The notes under the pieces: generated by a model
The model's input: only the letters and a program-made list of their open reading frames with translations
Told to the model about the DNA's origin: nothing
The model's database searches: none
Shown: positions 1 to 9,065 of the stretch, one piece after another
Position numbering within the stretch: position 1 is the first letter of the stretch
Layout: the number at the start of each line of letters is the position of its first letter
Position numbers and translations under genes: made by a program
Source: Paramacrobiotus metropolitanus
Taxonomy: Eukaryota > Tardigrada > Eutardigrada > Parachela > Macrobiotidae
Assembly: GCF_019649055.1 (NCBI RefSeq)
Contig: NW_026570656.1
Coordinates: forward strand, 1-22,587
DNA: 22,587 nt
Direction: 5' to 3'

Positions 1-513
1 ATAGGATTTTCACAATATTTCGTTTTACTTCTGAAATTCCATTTCCAAGCAACAATTCCAATTAAAAAGTGTTGCAGTACCAATGAAAACCGTTGCCCCG
101 AGACACTTCGCCAAAAAAATGTCTGTATACTCCCCAAAAGCGTTAACGTTGTCCGCAATCAGCAGACCTAAATGTTGGTTTTATGGTGGAAGCAATAAGG
201 TCGCATACCGGTAAGAACGATGCCAATAAGGTTGACAATATTTGAATGCTTTCCCAGTGTCATTAAGATACTGGCTTCTTTCAGGAAAGCTGGAATTTCT
301 TTGGTGTTACGTGGTATCTTTACTGCCACATGCTGTCGATTGCGACGACTTTGTCTACTGAAATATTATCGTTGGAAATATCCGGCACTAATAAGTTTTT
401 TACGTAAACTGATCGATCAATGCTCGTGTTGTTGAACAACAACGGGTGGCACTAGCTTTGCGAGTCCAGTCCGGAAGTCCGATCGCATCTATAATCACTT
501 ATGTCATTGAGTC
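1..513. other. No gene recognised
   Basis: A plus-strand frame of 71 codons at 220-435 has no recognisable motif. The stretch is 3' of the SIAE-like gene. The opening ~100 bases resemble the last ~60 bases of the window (TTGCCCCGAG with an A-rich lead-in). Confidence 0.4.
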
Positions 514-671
514 TTATTTATGACGATAACGCAAGTATTTTGCAACTGAATGCACCTGTTTTTCTCGTTTTCTCTTGTAGCATGCGTACAGTAGCATTGC
601 TGCTAAAAGAAGGAATATGACAAAGCCCACAGCGATTCCACCCAGTATTCCATCTAGATGGTCGTCTGTAA
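514..671 (-). CDS. Putative transmembrane and cytoplasmic-tail exon
   Basis: The acceptor ATTTTCTGGATTCCAG|TT has a pyrimidine-rich tract and is in phase 1. The exon encodes VTDDHLDGILGG, a roughly 22-residue hydrophobic helix (IAVGFVIFLLLAAMLLYAC) and a basic tail starting YKRKREK, then a stop at 516-514. The order acidic stalk, helix, Tyr/Lys/Arg stop-transfer is typical of a type I single-pass protein. No family is recognised. Together with the exon at 757-882 it would add a membrane anchor, but the parent transcript is unproven. Confidence 0.5.
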
Positions 672-756
672 CTGGAATCCAGAAAATAATGCGTAAATAA
701 TTAAGTGCAGCGAATCGAAGAATTCCTAACCGACGGTGGAATAATGCACACCTTAC

Positions 757-882
757 CATCGCTAGAATCAGGCGTAATTACAATTATGGTAGTGGTTGTT
801 ATTGTTGACGGTGCTGTACTGTCTGCTGTTACCCCGTACAGCCCAGTTTCAGAAGTGCCTGCACTAAATGCTGTGCTTGTTT
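757..882 (-). CDS. Putative Ser/Thr-rich stalk exon
   Basis: One minus-strand frame stays open from the CCTAAGAAA repeat to a consensus donor GATG|GTAAGG at 757/756. It encodes a Ser/Thr/Ala-rich, mucin-like sequence (STAPSTITTTTIIV). The donor is in phase 1 and fits the acceptor of the next exon, with an 85-nt intron. The upstream boundary is uncertain. The candidate acceptor AAACAG|AA has only the purine-rich repeat before it and no pyrimidine tract. It may be an alternative 3' exon of the SIAE-like gene, or the end of another gene. Confidence 0.45.
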
Positions 883-888
883 CTGTTT

Positions 889-976
889 CTTAGGTTTCTT
901 ATGTTTTCTTAGGTTTTCTTAGGTTTTCTTAGTTTTTCTTAGGTTTCTTAGGTTTTCTTAGGTTTCTTAGGTTTAA
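889..976 (+). repeat. TTTCTTAGG short tandem array, copy 1
   Basis: About nine units of TTTCTTAGG and its 10-base variant TTTTCTTAGG stand in a row. They lie between the putative stalk exon and the end of SIAE-like exon 6, so on the gene's strand they read CCTAAGAAA. The same unit recurs near 14.8 kb. Confidence 0.85.
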
Positions 977-1059
977 ACAACTGTCGTATGTTTAATACAG
1001 CACACAAATTGAATAAAAATGAAATGCGCAGTATACGTAATAAAGTGCTGCTTAAAGCC

Positions 1060-1347
1060 TCAAACTACGTTCCAGCCATCTCGGGTCCAGTTGGTTGGCA
1101 GAACAAACGGCGGTCCCGGGATCCCTCTGGCGTCACCCAGATAATCCGTCGCGTAGACCTGGCAGCGTTTGTAGCCGCATGGGGTCGCTGCCCAGGCGTA
1201 ACGAAGAAAACTGGCTGCAATGCCGCCACACGGTGTGTACACAACAACGGCGTTTCCGGCTGACCGATCCGGCTGACTGGTGGTGTTGCGCCACACTCGG
1301 CAATCCTCCCAGCTATCCCCGCGCAGTACCAGCGGATCACAGCATAC
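1060..1347 (-). CDS. SIAE: SIAE-like exon 6: C-terminus
   Basis: The acceptor TTCTTTTCTTTTCACAG|GTA has a strong pyrimidine tract and is in phase 0. The exon encodes VCCDP, an NTT sequon, SFLRYAWAATPCGYKRCQVY and GPPF, matching the family's C-terminal segment. It ends at TGA 1062-1060, 16 residues after GPPF, much as in vertebrate SIAE. A possible alternative donor, CTGG|GTGACG at 1137/1136 in phase 1, lies inside the exon and could lead to the downstream stalk and membrane exons. Confidence 0.88.
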   Translation of the reverse strand, partial: VCCDPLVLRGDSWEDCRVWRNTTSQPDRSAGNAVVVYTPCGGIAASFLRYAWAATPCGYKRCQVYATDYLGDARGIPGPPFVLPTNWTRDGWNVV

Positions 1348-4300
1348 CTGTGAAAAGAAAAGAAAATCAATTTGCGACAATTATACATATATGCAGTATG
1401 CAGGCAGAAATCCCGATTACTGAAACACGCGCCTCAAAAGTATTGGGAACGTCAGAAACAAAGTTGCTCTTTGCGTCATATTCGATGTACACGGAAACAT
1501 TATCTTGACTCAACTGCACACGCTGCGGGAAGGGTCCTTGAAAGGGAATGTGTCGGTAGTACAGGACTGATACAATGCCAGCCAGCAAGCGCTGCGCGAT
1601 TTCTTCTTTGAAGCGCGGCAGTTCCCTGTACGAACACATGGTAAGCGTGGTTACTGAAATACTACACCATGTATACTGAAGTCCAGAATAAAATATGGTT
1701 GACTTTATGAAGGTCACTTTGCATGTGATTAGTATACAGTTAAGTACTACATTAAATTACACCAGACTTAATTTCAAAAAGTCATTTTGCGTCTAACGAC
1801 GAAACGTCTGTTGATTTACATAAATATCGTAGGGCACATTGCGGTTAATTACGTAATTTCGTCCAATAAGGTCAAATTACATGTGATCTGGTGAGTTACG
1901 TTACAACTTCAGTTCCGTGTTCATGAACATTAACTGGTAGAGTTATCTTACGAGCCAAACGGCGACTCCGGATCCGCCAGATCCATCGCCGACGCCATAA
2001 AGACGCGCACCAGCGCTGCATTGGGCACCTGCCCATAACCCGCCGTCTGTTCCCAGCGCAACCTGGCGGTGGCTCCCGGTATAGTGTCCGCATTCCTCGT
2101 ACCCAGCTGCACAATACCGAAGGGCAGCGCGATATCGTGGTAAAAATGCTTCCTCCATCCATCCACCATGGCCTGGAGTAAACAGCCGTACGTATCAGGA
2201 TTGATGGTGGCATCTGCCTCGCCCTGATACCAGATCACGCTGGTTAAGCGCAATTCCTTCAGCGGGGCAATCATCGCATTCCACAGTCCGGAATCGTTTG
2301 CCGGATGTGGCATAGTTCCAGGGCACTGTTCGATACTGTCTGGAGGTGTCCAGCTGCGTACTGGAAAATCAGCTTGTTCGTAGGCGCCAATCAAACCAAT
2401 CGAACCTTTCTCGTCTATTCAAAAAATTAATATTTAACACATAAACTGCACAATACTAATCAGAGATTTGCTTCCGTGTGAAGGTACGTTTCTGTGGTAT
2501 GTACCAAATCTTGTACGAAGATCTTCGTACACGCGGCGGCCCGTCGCCCAACACAGCGCCGAAAAGTCCTTCAGTGAATCCGGACTGGCGACTGTCCAGT
2601 TCTGAAGGATGCGCGGTTCCTGCCACTCGGTGGAGGACGATGCCGGTGCAATGCGCAGCAAACGGATGCGAGGAAATTGTGAGGATGAAGCCAATTCTTC
2701 CGAACCATTGAACATCTAAACCGATAATCCGCCATGATTAGTTTACAAAATTAATTTTGTTCGGTGTCGGTGTGTTGCTCGGAAAATGCACCGATTAGTG
2801 CATTCTGAAACCGGGACGCAGCGCTCACTGACTGACCCACTCCTGAATTTAAAAATTCATGTAATTCATGTTTTTGTAGAAAGACAGAAAGTTTCCAGAC
2901 TATTCTAAAAATAATTGTATCAAGGAAATTGATCTATATTATGATCGGCCGCCCCGTGGAACTTGCCTAGAAAAAACCGCTGAGCAAATTAAAACACCGA
3001 TTTCACCAACTCAGCTTGTCCGAAAAGGGTCCCACCTGCATTTTGTTTTCAAAAATATCTGCCCTGGGACCATCGCTCGGATGCCGGTACCGGTACAGGC
3101 ATCAATTCAAGGTGACCTTGAAAGACCTTTTGCATAAAACACTGTTGCGAGGAGCAGCTAAAACTCAAATGCAGAGTATATAGTGTAATAAAAAAACTAA
3201 CTTTTTCAAATAAACTTCGAAAAAATTTTGAACTTTGTCACGTTTCAACAAAATGCTCTAAAGCGAAGAAATTTTCTTTTGGTTTTCGGAACCGGAAATC
3301 GCTTTTGCACTGGAACTTTTTAGCTTTTCCGCGTTCTCATACAATGTTCTCTGTGCATTACAAAACACTTAGATCTACAATAAACATAAGACTTAAAACT
3401 AACTTAAATACCAAAAAAGTTCAGGCAGTTGAATGCCACGTGAAGGCATTCAAACATTTTAAAATTTTATTCTCCTCATATCTCGTAAACAATTTTCACA
3501 CCGATGTATAAAGTACAAATCCTTTGGTTATAGGGTGATCATTATTAAAGCTACAGATATGAAACTGAAAAAGTGTTTGAGGGTGCGAAAGCGAAAGTTT
3601 GCGAGCGTATTCCTATTTACCTGCATAGTTTCTTTACATAGCACTGATATTAGGTGGAAGGCGAAATCGCACTTCGTCCACTCGATGGTAGTGAGAAAAC
3701 AGGCAGTGTCTAACCATAGTTTGCAAGCGAAAGTTTACTAACCGTGAGTTTTCCTATGAAATGAAAACTCACTGACCATATGAGAACGGAATTTAACCGA
3801 ACCTTTGCCCAGTACCCTCTGCTCGATGCTAACAAAGTTCTTGAGCTGTCGAATGAACAGAACCGCACAAAGGTTACACTATCCACTAACCAGACCTACT
3901 GAGTTATAGGAAACATACTGACCGTCGATGAGGCCTGTAGAGTGAACGGAAGCTCAAGTTTCAGGTAAGGGACACTATCTTAGTGTTAGTGGCTTAGACC
4001 AGATAAGAGCAGAACCGTTATCATTGTCCATCACAACGCTAACGCTCCAGCTGTCAAACGAACAGAACTGCAAAAGCTGGCATGTCTATCCACCGACCAA
4101 TCCCACTGAATAAAGGGAACGGTCGCCATGGTCTGAGACCCTCAATTTACCACCAGCCTTACCACCTCTTACTACAAACAGTGTGACCGCGAGGGCTAGT
4201 TTTTGTTTTGTTGGTGGCTATTGCAAATAAACAAAAAATGTTAACTACCTTGTACCGGGTAGAACGACATCCCGTGCAAATGCAAACGCCATTAGATGCT

Positions 4301-7300
4301 TAAAATCTTTGTCATTAAAAAATTTTTTGGAAACAGGTATCCGGAAACAATCGAAATTCAGAAAGAGCCACCCCACAGGTCATACCAGTGTTTAGGGATC
4401 ACTAATCAGGGCTGCTGCGTAAACGGAAATTACAGGACCCGCTATTGCTGTTACTAATGTTCGGCGATTAGGACAAGGTGATCTCTGTTGCTCGTTATCA
4501 TTAGGCACAAGTACTTACCATATAGCCGTTTTTTTACACGGTGCAGCGAGAGAAGTGTTCGGCAAGTTCATCAAAACTGAGGCATCTACATTATGTTTAC
4601 GAATTTTGTCTTAATACGTAGATAACAGGATGGCTGACCTTTGCCAACGGAAACGCCATGTTGGCCCCACCGCCGCACAAAAACACTTCTCCAAAATAAA
4701 CGTCGCGGAGACGAATATGACCAGTGCGGTTGCCTCGCTCTATTTGATATACGTCGATCTCAAAAGGTCCACCCAGTATATGAATCCAAAAGTTCGTTTT
4801 CCAAATGCCTGCATCTAATTAAATCAAACACGTATTACTGCCATGGTCGCATGTAATCCACAAACCAATGTAACTCAGATGCATAATAACAATACATTGC
4901 TGCAATATTACTAGTACATAATTATAATGACGAGGCTACCAACTAACGAGTATTATGTAAATATACGCAAATACGCAAACAAAAAGCCTACCGACTTCTC
5001 TAGACAACTTCGTCTGGAGTAACCGTTCTGTGTTTTTTTTATTTTTTGGGAATTTTTGTGAATTAATAGTGAGCCCTGCCATTTCTGGTTTGAACCAGAT
5101 TGGCAGGGACAAATTGTTCAGAGGAACTACAGATACACTCTCCAGTGTACGAACTGCCCTCGGTTTTCGCAGCATCTTTTCGTGACTTTTATTCCTCTCA
5201 TTATTCCTTACTCAACTTCATACTGCTCGAGTCATACGTCGGAACCCATTCTTGTCTGTCTAATGGAGTCGTCAGGACGCTGGAGCCTGTGCTGCGGGAG
5301 CGACTGCATGCACCGTGAGGGGGGACATTCTGGGGCGTCTGAATGTTGTGCTTCAAGTGATCAGGGGGCTTGCCCTTATTAGAGCCCCCAAACAGTAAAA
5401 AATTTTTGTACGGCTACGTACGGTTTCCGCTTACGGCTCCTACGGCTACGGTACGGTTACGGCAGAAATAACTGGATTGACCGTACGGTATACCGTATAC
5501 GGCAAGCCCATTGTAAAACCGTGTTTTTGGCTTACGGTTACGTACGGCACTTTCGTTACAGTACCAATTTTCTCTACGGTTACGTACTGTTGTGCCGTAC
5601 AGTATGCCGTATACGGCAGTACAGTATACTGTTTGGGGGCTCTAGCCCTTATAACGCTTCGCGTTTGGCCCTTTTAACCAGGGATCTCATCAGCGCGGCA
5701 TTCGGTCAAACCCTAAATCCTGCTTCTATGGTAAATGCGGCCGAAGAACGTGGATCTGTGCTGTGGAGTCTTGCTGACTTCTGGAACTCTCATTGCGCGT
5801 TGGATCGTCTCATTTGGATGTTCATGTCATTGGGGTATCGTGAAATGAACGTGAATCTCCCAGGCTCTGGAGACGGATGGAGGAAGCGCGGATTTAAATT
5901 AGAGCTGCACACATATGATGATTCTGACAAAATTGCCCATTGGCCAGTTTGCTACAATTGCTGCAGAAAAGTACAACTGCTGCAGAAAGAAAAGCCTCTC
6001 CCTCCTTAAGGGAAATGGCCCGGTACATGGTGTCAAAAATGGGATACATACACTAAAACTTTCGCTTGCGCGCACTCCGAATCACGTTTTTGTAATACTT
6101 TCTGTCATTCTAAAGCTAAACGATTTGTTTACATTGTTTGTGGTAAAACATTTTTCTTACGATTTGCCGTGTTCATACTTTCGAGAATTACAAAAACAGT
6201 TGCTACAATAAAAGTGGCTCGCGTTCATACTATTTCTACGATTGTTGCAAGCTTACTATTATATACTCCTAATTACTGGTCCAGTTCGTTCGTAATCACG
6301 TACACGTACATGGTTAATATCTAACCAGGGCACTACTTCCGCCTCCAAGTTAAAAAAATTTCGCTTGTTGTAAAAAGGTAGTATACGAGTAGGGTATGCT
6401 AAAAAGATAAGTATTTCCATCTGCAAGCGTCAGAAGGGTGTGGCCAGACAAAGATTGAAAATGAGTACATTTCGCTACGTAGTACTGTATTGTACTTACA
6501 GTTACAATGTATCGGGAGTAATTGCATTATTTTTATGCCATATTATTAAATATTAATAAATATTATATTATTAAATATTAAATATAATATTAAATATAAT
6601 ATTTATTTTTAATATATATTATTAAATATAATATTATTAAAAATTATTAAATATTACTTTTGCGTGCGCTGTGCCAGCCGTGGATACTTCCAGACTTCCA
6701 GATATCGAGAGTCGACGTAACTACTGCGCGCGTGCTATAGCCGATGGCATTGCAGCAAAATTACGAATTTTCGAATTTACATTTGCTAGTTGGTAAGCTG
6801 TTTCAGTTCGTATGTACGTACACGATACTTACGATTAACGAACTATTACAAAGTAGTCAATTTATGACCCAGCGCTAGGCAGCGATTGCTGGGCTACCGC
6901 AAGCTTTTTTCGGACATCTGGAAGTGTCTCCGTCTGGCTAAGTGGCCGCAAAATACAATTACGGCAATAAATGCAATTTAACTTTACTGCATTGTAATAG
7001 TATGTAGCAATCATAAGCGAATTTAACTCGCTGTGGCGGGAGGGGCACTGAGAACCCGGGAACCCAAAAGACGGTGAATCAATCTGCTAATTTTTAAAGC
7101 AATTAAACCGGTTTAGTTTTCGTGAAAATCAAAGTTTGCTGTCACAAATTACTGTACCAGAAATTTTATTTTCGCGCGAAGCCAACGAGCGATTTTGCTG
7201 CAAAACTGCAAGAAATTCCATTAAAAACAATAGAAACAATTCCAAATATTTTTACAGCGAAAGCTAAAGGGCATGAAGGGAGGCTGTATAATCTTTTCGG

Positions 7301-8366
7301 GTCTATAGAAAAGGTACACTTTCGCGCGAAGCTGACGCACGTTTTTACTACGGGAACTACAAGAAATTCGATAAAAATTAACAGATAATTATGAATTTCT
7401 CGAAAAGCACTTCCTGAAGCATGGTTCACTAGCAAATGAGTAAGTGCGCTTACTAACACATGTTTGCATTGTAGAACAGGATGACCTCTATGCCTTCGTG
7501 TGGGGATTTGAAATTCATTTATAAAGGCACACTAAAGAGCTACTTCCGCGTGGAGCGCGAAGCTTACAGACTACAGTTGATTTTACTTCAAAAATCGCTA
7601 GAAATTTAAGTAAAAATAGTAACTTTGTCGGTTTCTTGCAAAAATGGGTATCTTTTTTAAGCAGTACTCCCCCACTTTACTTTTTTCAAGTACCCGCTTT
7701 TGGAAAAATTCCGGAGGGGCACGTGCCCCCCCCCCCTCTAAATTCGCCCTTGAATTAGTAGTGTACTCATTTAATTTTTGTTGAGCCACGCCCTTTTGAC
7801 GATTGCAGATGAAAATATTTTTTAAAGTGTACTACCATGATAGTTTACTATCTTTTTACAAAAAAGGAGCATTTTTTGAATTTGAGCCGAAAATATTGCC
7901 CTGGTAAGTAATAAAGCTTAGCTTAGCTTGTATAACTGTACAGTATAAGCGAAGATCGAAGCTTGTATACAATTGTTAGGCTGAGCTTGTATACCTGAGC
8001 TTGTATAGCTTAGCTTGCAATAAAGCTAAACTTATAGCTCGTATAAGTTGGAAATAAGAACTACAAAGTATACGTATAGTTAAACTTTTATTGCTGCAAT
8101 AATTAAACAACGGGATGGGATGAGCAACACATGAACTCACCATTAACGTCGACGGAAACCGATTCGCCAAAAATTACAACCTGTGCTTTTGCTCCCGGCT
8201 GTCCGTAGCCCCACAATACCGAACTAGGCTCATCAAACAACAGCACCATTCCATCCTGGAAATAATTAGCTAGTCGAAAATTGAATGTAGTCTGAGCGTA
8301 GTTTCTTAAAAGAACCGCCCTGACCGAATTCACAGACAATAAAATTGTCCAGCATAAAATGAGCAT
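1060..8366 (-). CDS. SIAE: Sialate O-acetylesterase-like protein, six exons, catalytic residues lost
   Basis: Six exons join in phase: 8366-8141, 4814-4639, 2715-2517, 2405-1952, 1625-1421 and 1347-1060. They total 1548 nt and 515 residues, against about 523 for human SIAE. SIAE enzymes remove O-acetyl groups from sialic acids in the lysosome or secretory pathway. The protein opens with a hydrophobic signal peptide, followed by the family N-terminal segment (NYFQDGMVL, LWGYGQPGA). Next come GGPFE, LRDVYFGEVFLC, WYQGE at residues 259-263, AMDLADPESPFGS, and a C-terminal LRYAW...PCGYK...C segment. About seven N-glycosylation sequons are visible. The family nucleophile motif GQSNM reads GGANM, with Ala126 where Ser127 is expected. 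The HPRDK motif reads LPRFK, with Leu354 and Phe357. Every intron found is GT-AG and no frame is broken, so a pseudoenzyme fits better than a dead gene. Family assignment is secure; loss of activity is inferred. Confidence 0.9.
1421..1625 (-). CDS. SIAE: SIAE-like exon 5: histidine motif replaced
   Basis: The acceptor is GTTCGTACAG|GGAACTG. The split TC|G serine from exon 4 leads directly into ELPRFKEEIAQRLLAG, which aligns without gaps to the family segment IHPRDKQTVAYRLHLG. The catalytic histidine position is Leu354 (CTG at 1621-1619), and the aspartate of HPRDK is Phe357. The exon goes on with FQGPFPQRVQL and an NVS sequon, and ends TCA|GTAATC in phase 0. Intron 5 is only 73 nt long. Confidence 0.88.
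1952..2405 (-). CDS. SIAE: SIAE-like exon 4: core of the esterase domain
   Basis: The acceptor GAGAAAG|GTTCG is in phase 1 and the donor GGCTC|GTAAGA in phase 2. Recognisable family blocks are SIGLIGAY, SGLWNAMIAPL, VIWYQGEADA, PFGIVQLGTR, LRWEQTAGYGQVPN and AMDLADPESPFGS. The usual SSWGGTPIEAW block after IGLI is replaced by GAYEQADFPVRSW, so the paired glycines are lost as well. This is the longest and best conserved exon. Confidence 0.92.
2517..2715 (-). CDS. SIAE: SIAE-like exon 3
   Basis: The acceptor is GGTTTAG|ATG in phase 0. The exon encodes MFNGSEEL, then a variable linker with an NWT sequon, then FSALCWATGRRVYEDL. This matches the family segment IFNATREL ... SAVCWLFGRHLYDTL. I chose the donor CTTC|GTACAA at 2517 because it gives EDLR-SIGLI, close in length to the homologue. 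A second donor, TTTG|GTACAT about 12 bases downstream, is also in phase and would add four residues. Confidence 0.85.
3744..3772. repeat. Hairpin, 10-bp perfect arms
   Basis: GTGAGTTTTC pairs with GAAAACTCAC across a 9-base loop. It lies inside intron 2. No U-tract or element boundary accompanies it, so its role is unknown. Confidence 0.6.
3830..4130 (+). repeat. Diverged direct duplication, about 205-bp period
   Basis: About 85 bases from 3843 (GAGCTGTCGAATGAACAG onward, through CTATCCACTAACCAGACC) recur in order from about 4048 (CAGCTGTCAAACGAACAG, CTATCCACCGACCAATCC). Substitutions and small indels separate the copies. The intervening bases are less similar. Confidence 0.6.
4639..4814 (-). 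CDS. SIAE: SIAE-like exon 2: nucleophile region, Ser replaced by Ala
   Basis: The acceptor TTAATTAG|ATGC gives phase 1 and matches exon 1; ATGCAG|GC also keeps phase. The donor is AAG|GTCAGC in phase 0. Encoded motifs are NFWIHIL, GGPFE and LRDVYFGEVFLC followed by GGGANM. They align without gaps to the family segment WMVVL...GGPFE...DVLFGDVWLC then SGQSNM. The codon at 4665-4663 is GCC (Ala126), where the family has the nucleophilic serine. The exon lies 3.3 kb from exon 1 and 1.9 kb from exon 3 and is only 176 nt long. On the plus strand the same bases read as an open frame, which I take to be a shadow. Confidence 0.88.
5182..6009 (+). pseudogene. Unrecognised reading frame interrupted by a MITE
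   Basis: Frame 5182-5379 and frame 5653-6009 are continuous with each other if the 265-bp MITE and one target copy are ignored. The join falls inside CPYNASRL. The downstream part looks protein-like (LLTRDLISAAFG, SLADFWNSHCALDRLIWM) and ends at the stop before 6010. There is no convincing start: the first part begins at GTG and has Cys-rich low-quality sequence. A splice acceptor TTAACCAG|GG at about 5681 could instead make the second part an exon. I recognise no family. The frame lies antisense within intron 1 of the SIAE-like gene. Confidence 0.35.
5380..5644. mobile_element. hAT-type MITE with 18-bp TIRs and 8-bp TSD
   Basis: The left end TAGAGCCCCCAAACAGTA is the exact reverse complement of the right end TACTGTTTGGGGGCTCTA. 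The element is flanked by GCCCTTAT at 5372-5379 and again at 5645-5652. An 8-bp duplication and TIRs that fit YARNG are hallmarks of hAT transposons. The 265-bp interior has no coding capacity and is made largely of TACGG/CCGTA words. This is a direct reading of the sequence; the superfamily is inferred from the TSD length and TIR. Confidence 0.9.
6010..6530. other. No gene recognised
   Basis: This AT-rich intronic stretch has only short, motif-free frames. I see no repeat that stands out. Confidence 0.4.
6536..6656. repeat. AT-only block
   Basis: About 120 bases consist almost entirely of A and T, with many ATATTAAATATAATATT-like self-complementary words. It could extrude or slip, and it marks a sharp composition change from the GC-containing sequence that follows at 6660. 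Confidence 0.8.
7008..7405 (+). repeat. TTCGCGCGAAGC repeat family, copy 1
   Basis: The copy begins near TCATAAGCGAATTTAAC, passes GGGAGGGGCACTGAGAACCC, and contains TTCGCGCGAAGC twice, about 150 bases apart. Each is followed by a CAAGAAATTC(C/G)ATAAAAA-like tail. A weaker third unit follows at about 7540-7620. A similar segment lies reverse-complemented at 13535-13972, so this is a dispersed family. No TIR or TSD was established. Confidence 0.75.
7915..8050. repeat. AGCTTGTATA cluster
   Basis: AGCTTGTATA or close variants occur four to five times, mixed with AGCTTAGCTT. The cluster lies within the first 230 bases of intron 1, just after the exon 1 donor. Confidence 0.6.
8141..8366 (-). CDS. 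SIAE: SIAE-like exon 1: signal peptide and N-terminal segment
   Basis: The ATG at 8366-8364 has an A at -3 and an in-frame TGA nine bases upstream, so it is the first possible start in this exon. Residues 1-17 form a hydrophobic signal peptide ending near VRA. The following segment FRLANYFQDGMVL...SSVLWGYGQPGA matches the family's N-terminal beta-rich region. The exon ends AATG|GTGAGT, a consensus donor, in phase 1. Untranslated exons upstream cannot be excluded. Confidence 0.9.
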
Positions 8367-9065
8367 CTTAAATCACTGAAACAGTTCGTCGTGCAAATGA
8401 AAGGATACGGAGCAAAAATAAAAAAAAGAGGCTCAAATTTGTGGCTTATCGCTTATGTTTCGTTGGGGTTTTGGGGATGGAGTGCCGGTACACATAAATA
8501 CGACGTCGACAATTACAAAAGTAAGGTCCTGTCTACGTGGTGGTCTGCAATAGACAGATGCCAATTCTACCACAAAAACTCAGCCATATCTGTACTTTGC
8601 GAATGGCTTATGCGGATATTGCTTTCGAACACGGCTAGGTTTATATAAGAATGAATCTGTTTTATTACAGATTTCGTGTGCAGATAATACTGAGAAAATG
8701 ACCGATTTCCTAGGTAGTGATAAAAGGCCACGCTTGCACCGTATCCTGTTCCGTGTGCAACACATCTATTGCGGTACCTGGCCATCTTCATTCATTTCAA
8801 TTTGATGGCAATGAAAGGCCTAGCTTAAACTGAATGGGCAGACAGGCACACTCAGTGTGGTCCTTTGCAAGATGCATATATATACATAGTAGGGACCAGA
8901 GAGCGGAAAATTTTACTGTTTTGAGGCGAGATTGATTGCCGTAAAACTTAAGTAATGGCGAAAGACAGAGCAGAATGGAAGCATAGAACAAATATGGAAG
9001 CCGAGAGTATGGAAGCCGTATGACGAGCCGTTCGTGCAAAAAGGTTTTATGTATGTTAGGCATGT
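8367..9065. other. Region upstream of the SIAE-like gene
   Basis: This should hold the 5' untranslated region and promoter. On the minus strand a TTTCAG lies 13 bases before the ATG and could be the acceptor of a 5'UTR intron. A TATATAA word lies about 280 bases upstream on that strand. Neither is strong enough to call. No other gene was seen. Confidence 0.35.

Larger units (their letters stand above)
2716..4638 (-). other. Intron 2 of the SIAE-like gene
   Basis: This 1.9-kb intron runs from GTCAGC to GGTTTAG. It contains a perfect 10-bp hairpin and a diverged direct duplication (listed separately). I found no other coding sequence in it. Confidence 0.7.
4815..8140 (-). other. Intron 1 of the SIAE-like gene
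   Basis: This 3.3-kb intron runs from GTGAGT to TTAATTAG. It carries a hAT-type MITE inside a plus-strand frame, an AT-only block, a TTCGCGCGAAGC repeat cluster and a small AGCTTGTATA repeat cluster. Most of the mobile-element debris in the gene lies here. Confidence 0.7.

Noticed and set aside
4630-4856. Plus-strand open frames of 62 and 71 codons
   Set aside because: They are the complement of SIAE-like exon 2, which has family alignment and splice sites.
5653-6009. BEN- or death-domain-like fold in the interrupted frame
   Set aside because: The LLTRDLISAAFG and SLADFW...LIWM patterns are only suggestive. I cannot align them to either family by eye.
1060-8366. SIAE-like gene as a plain pseudogene
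   Set aside because: All six exons are in frame, the donors and acceptors are intact, and length and landmarks match the family. Only active-site positions are altered. Expression data could still overturn this.
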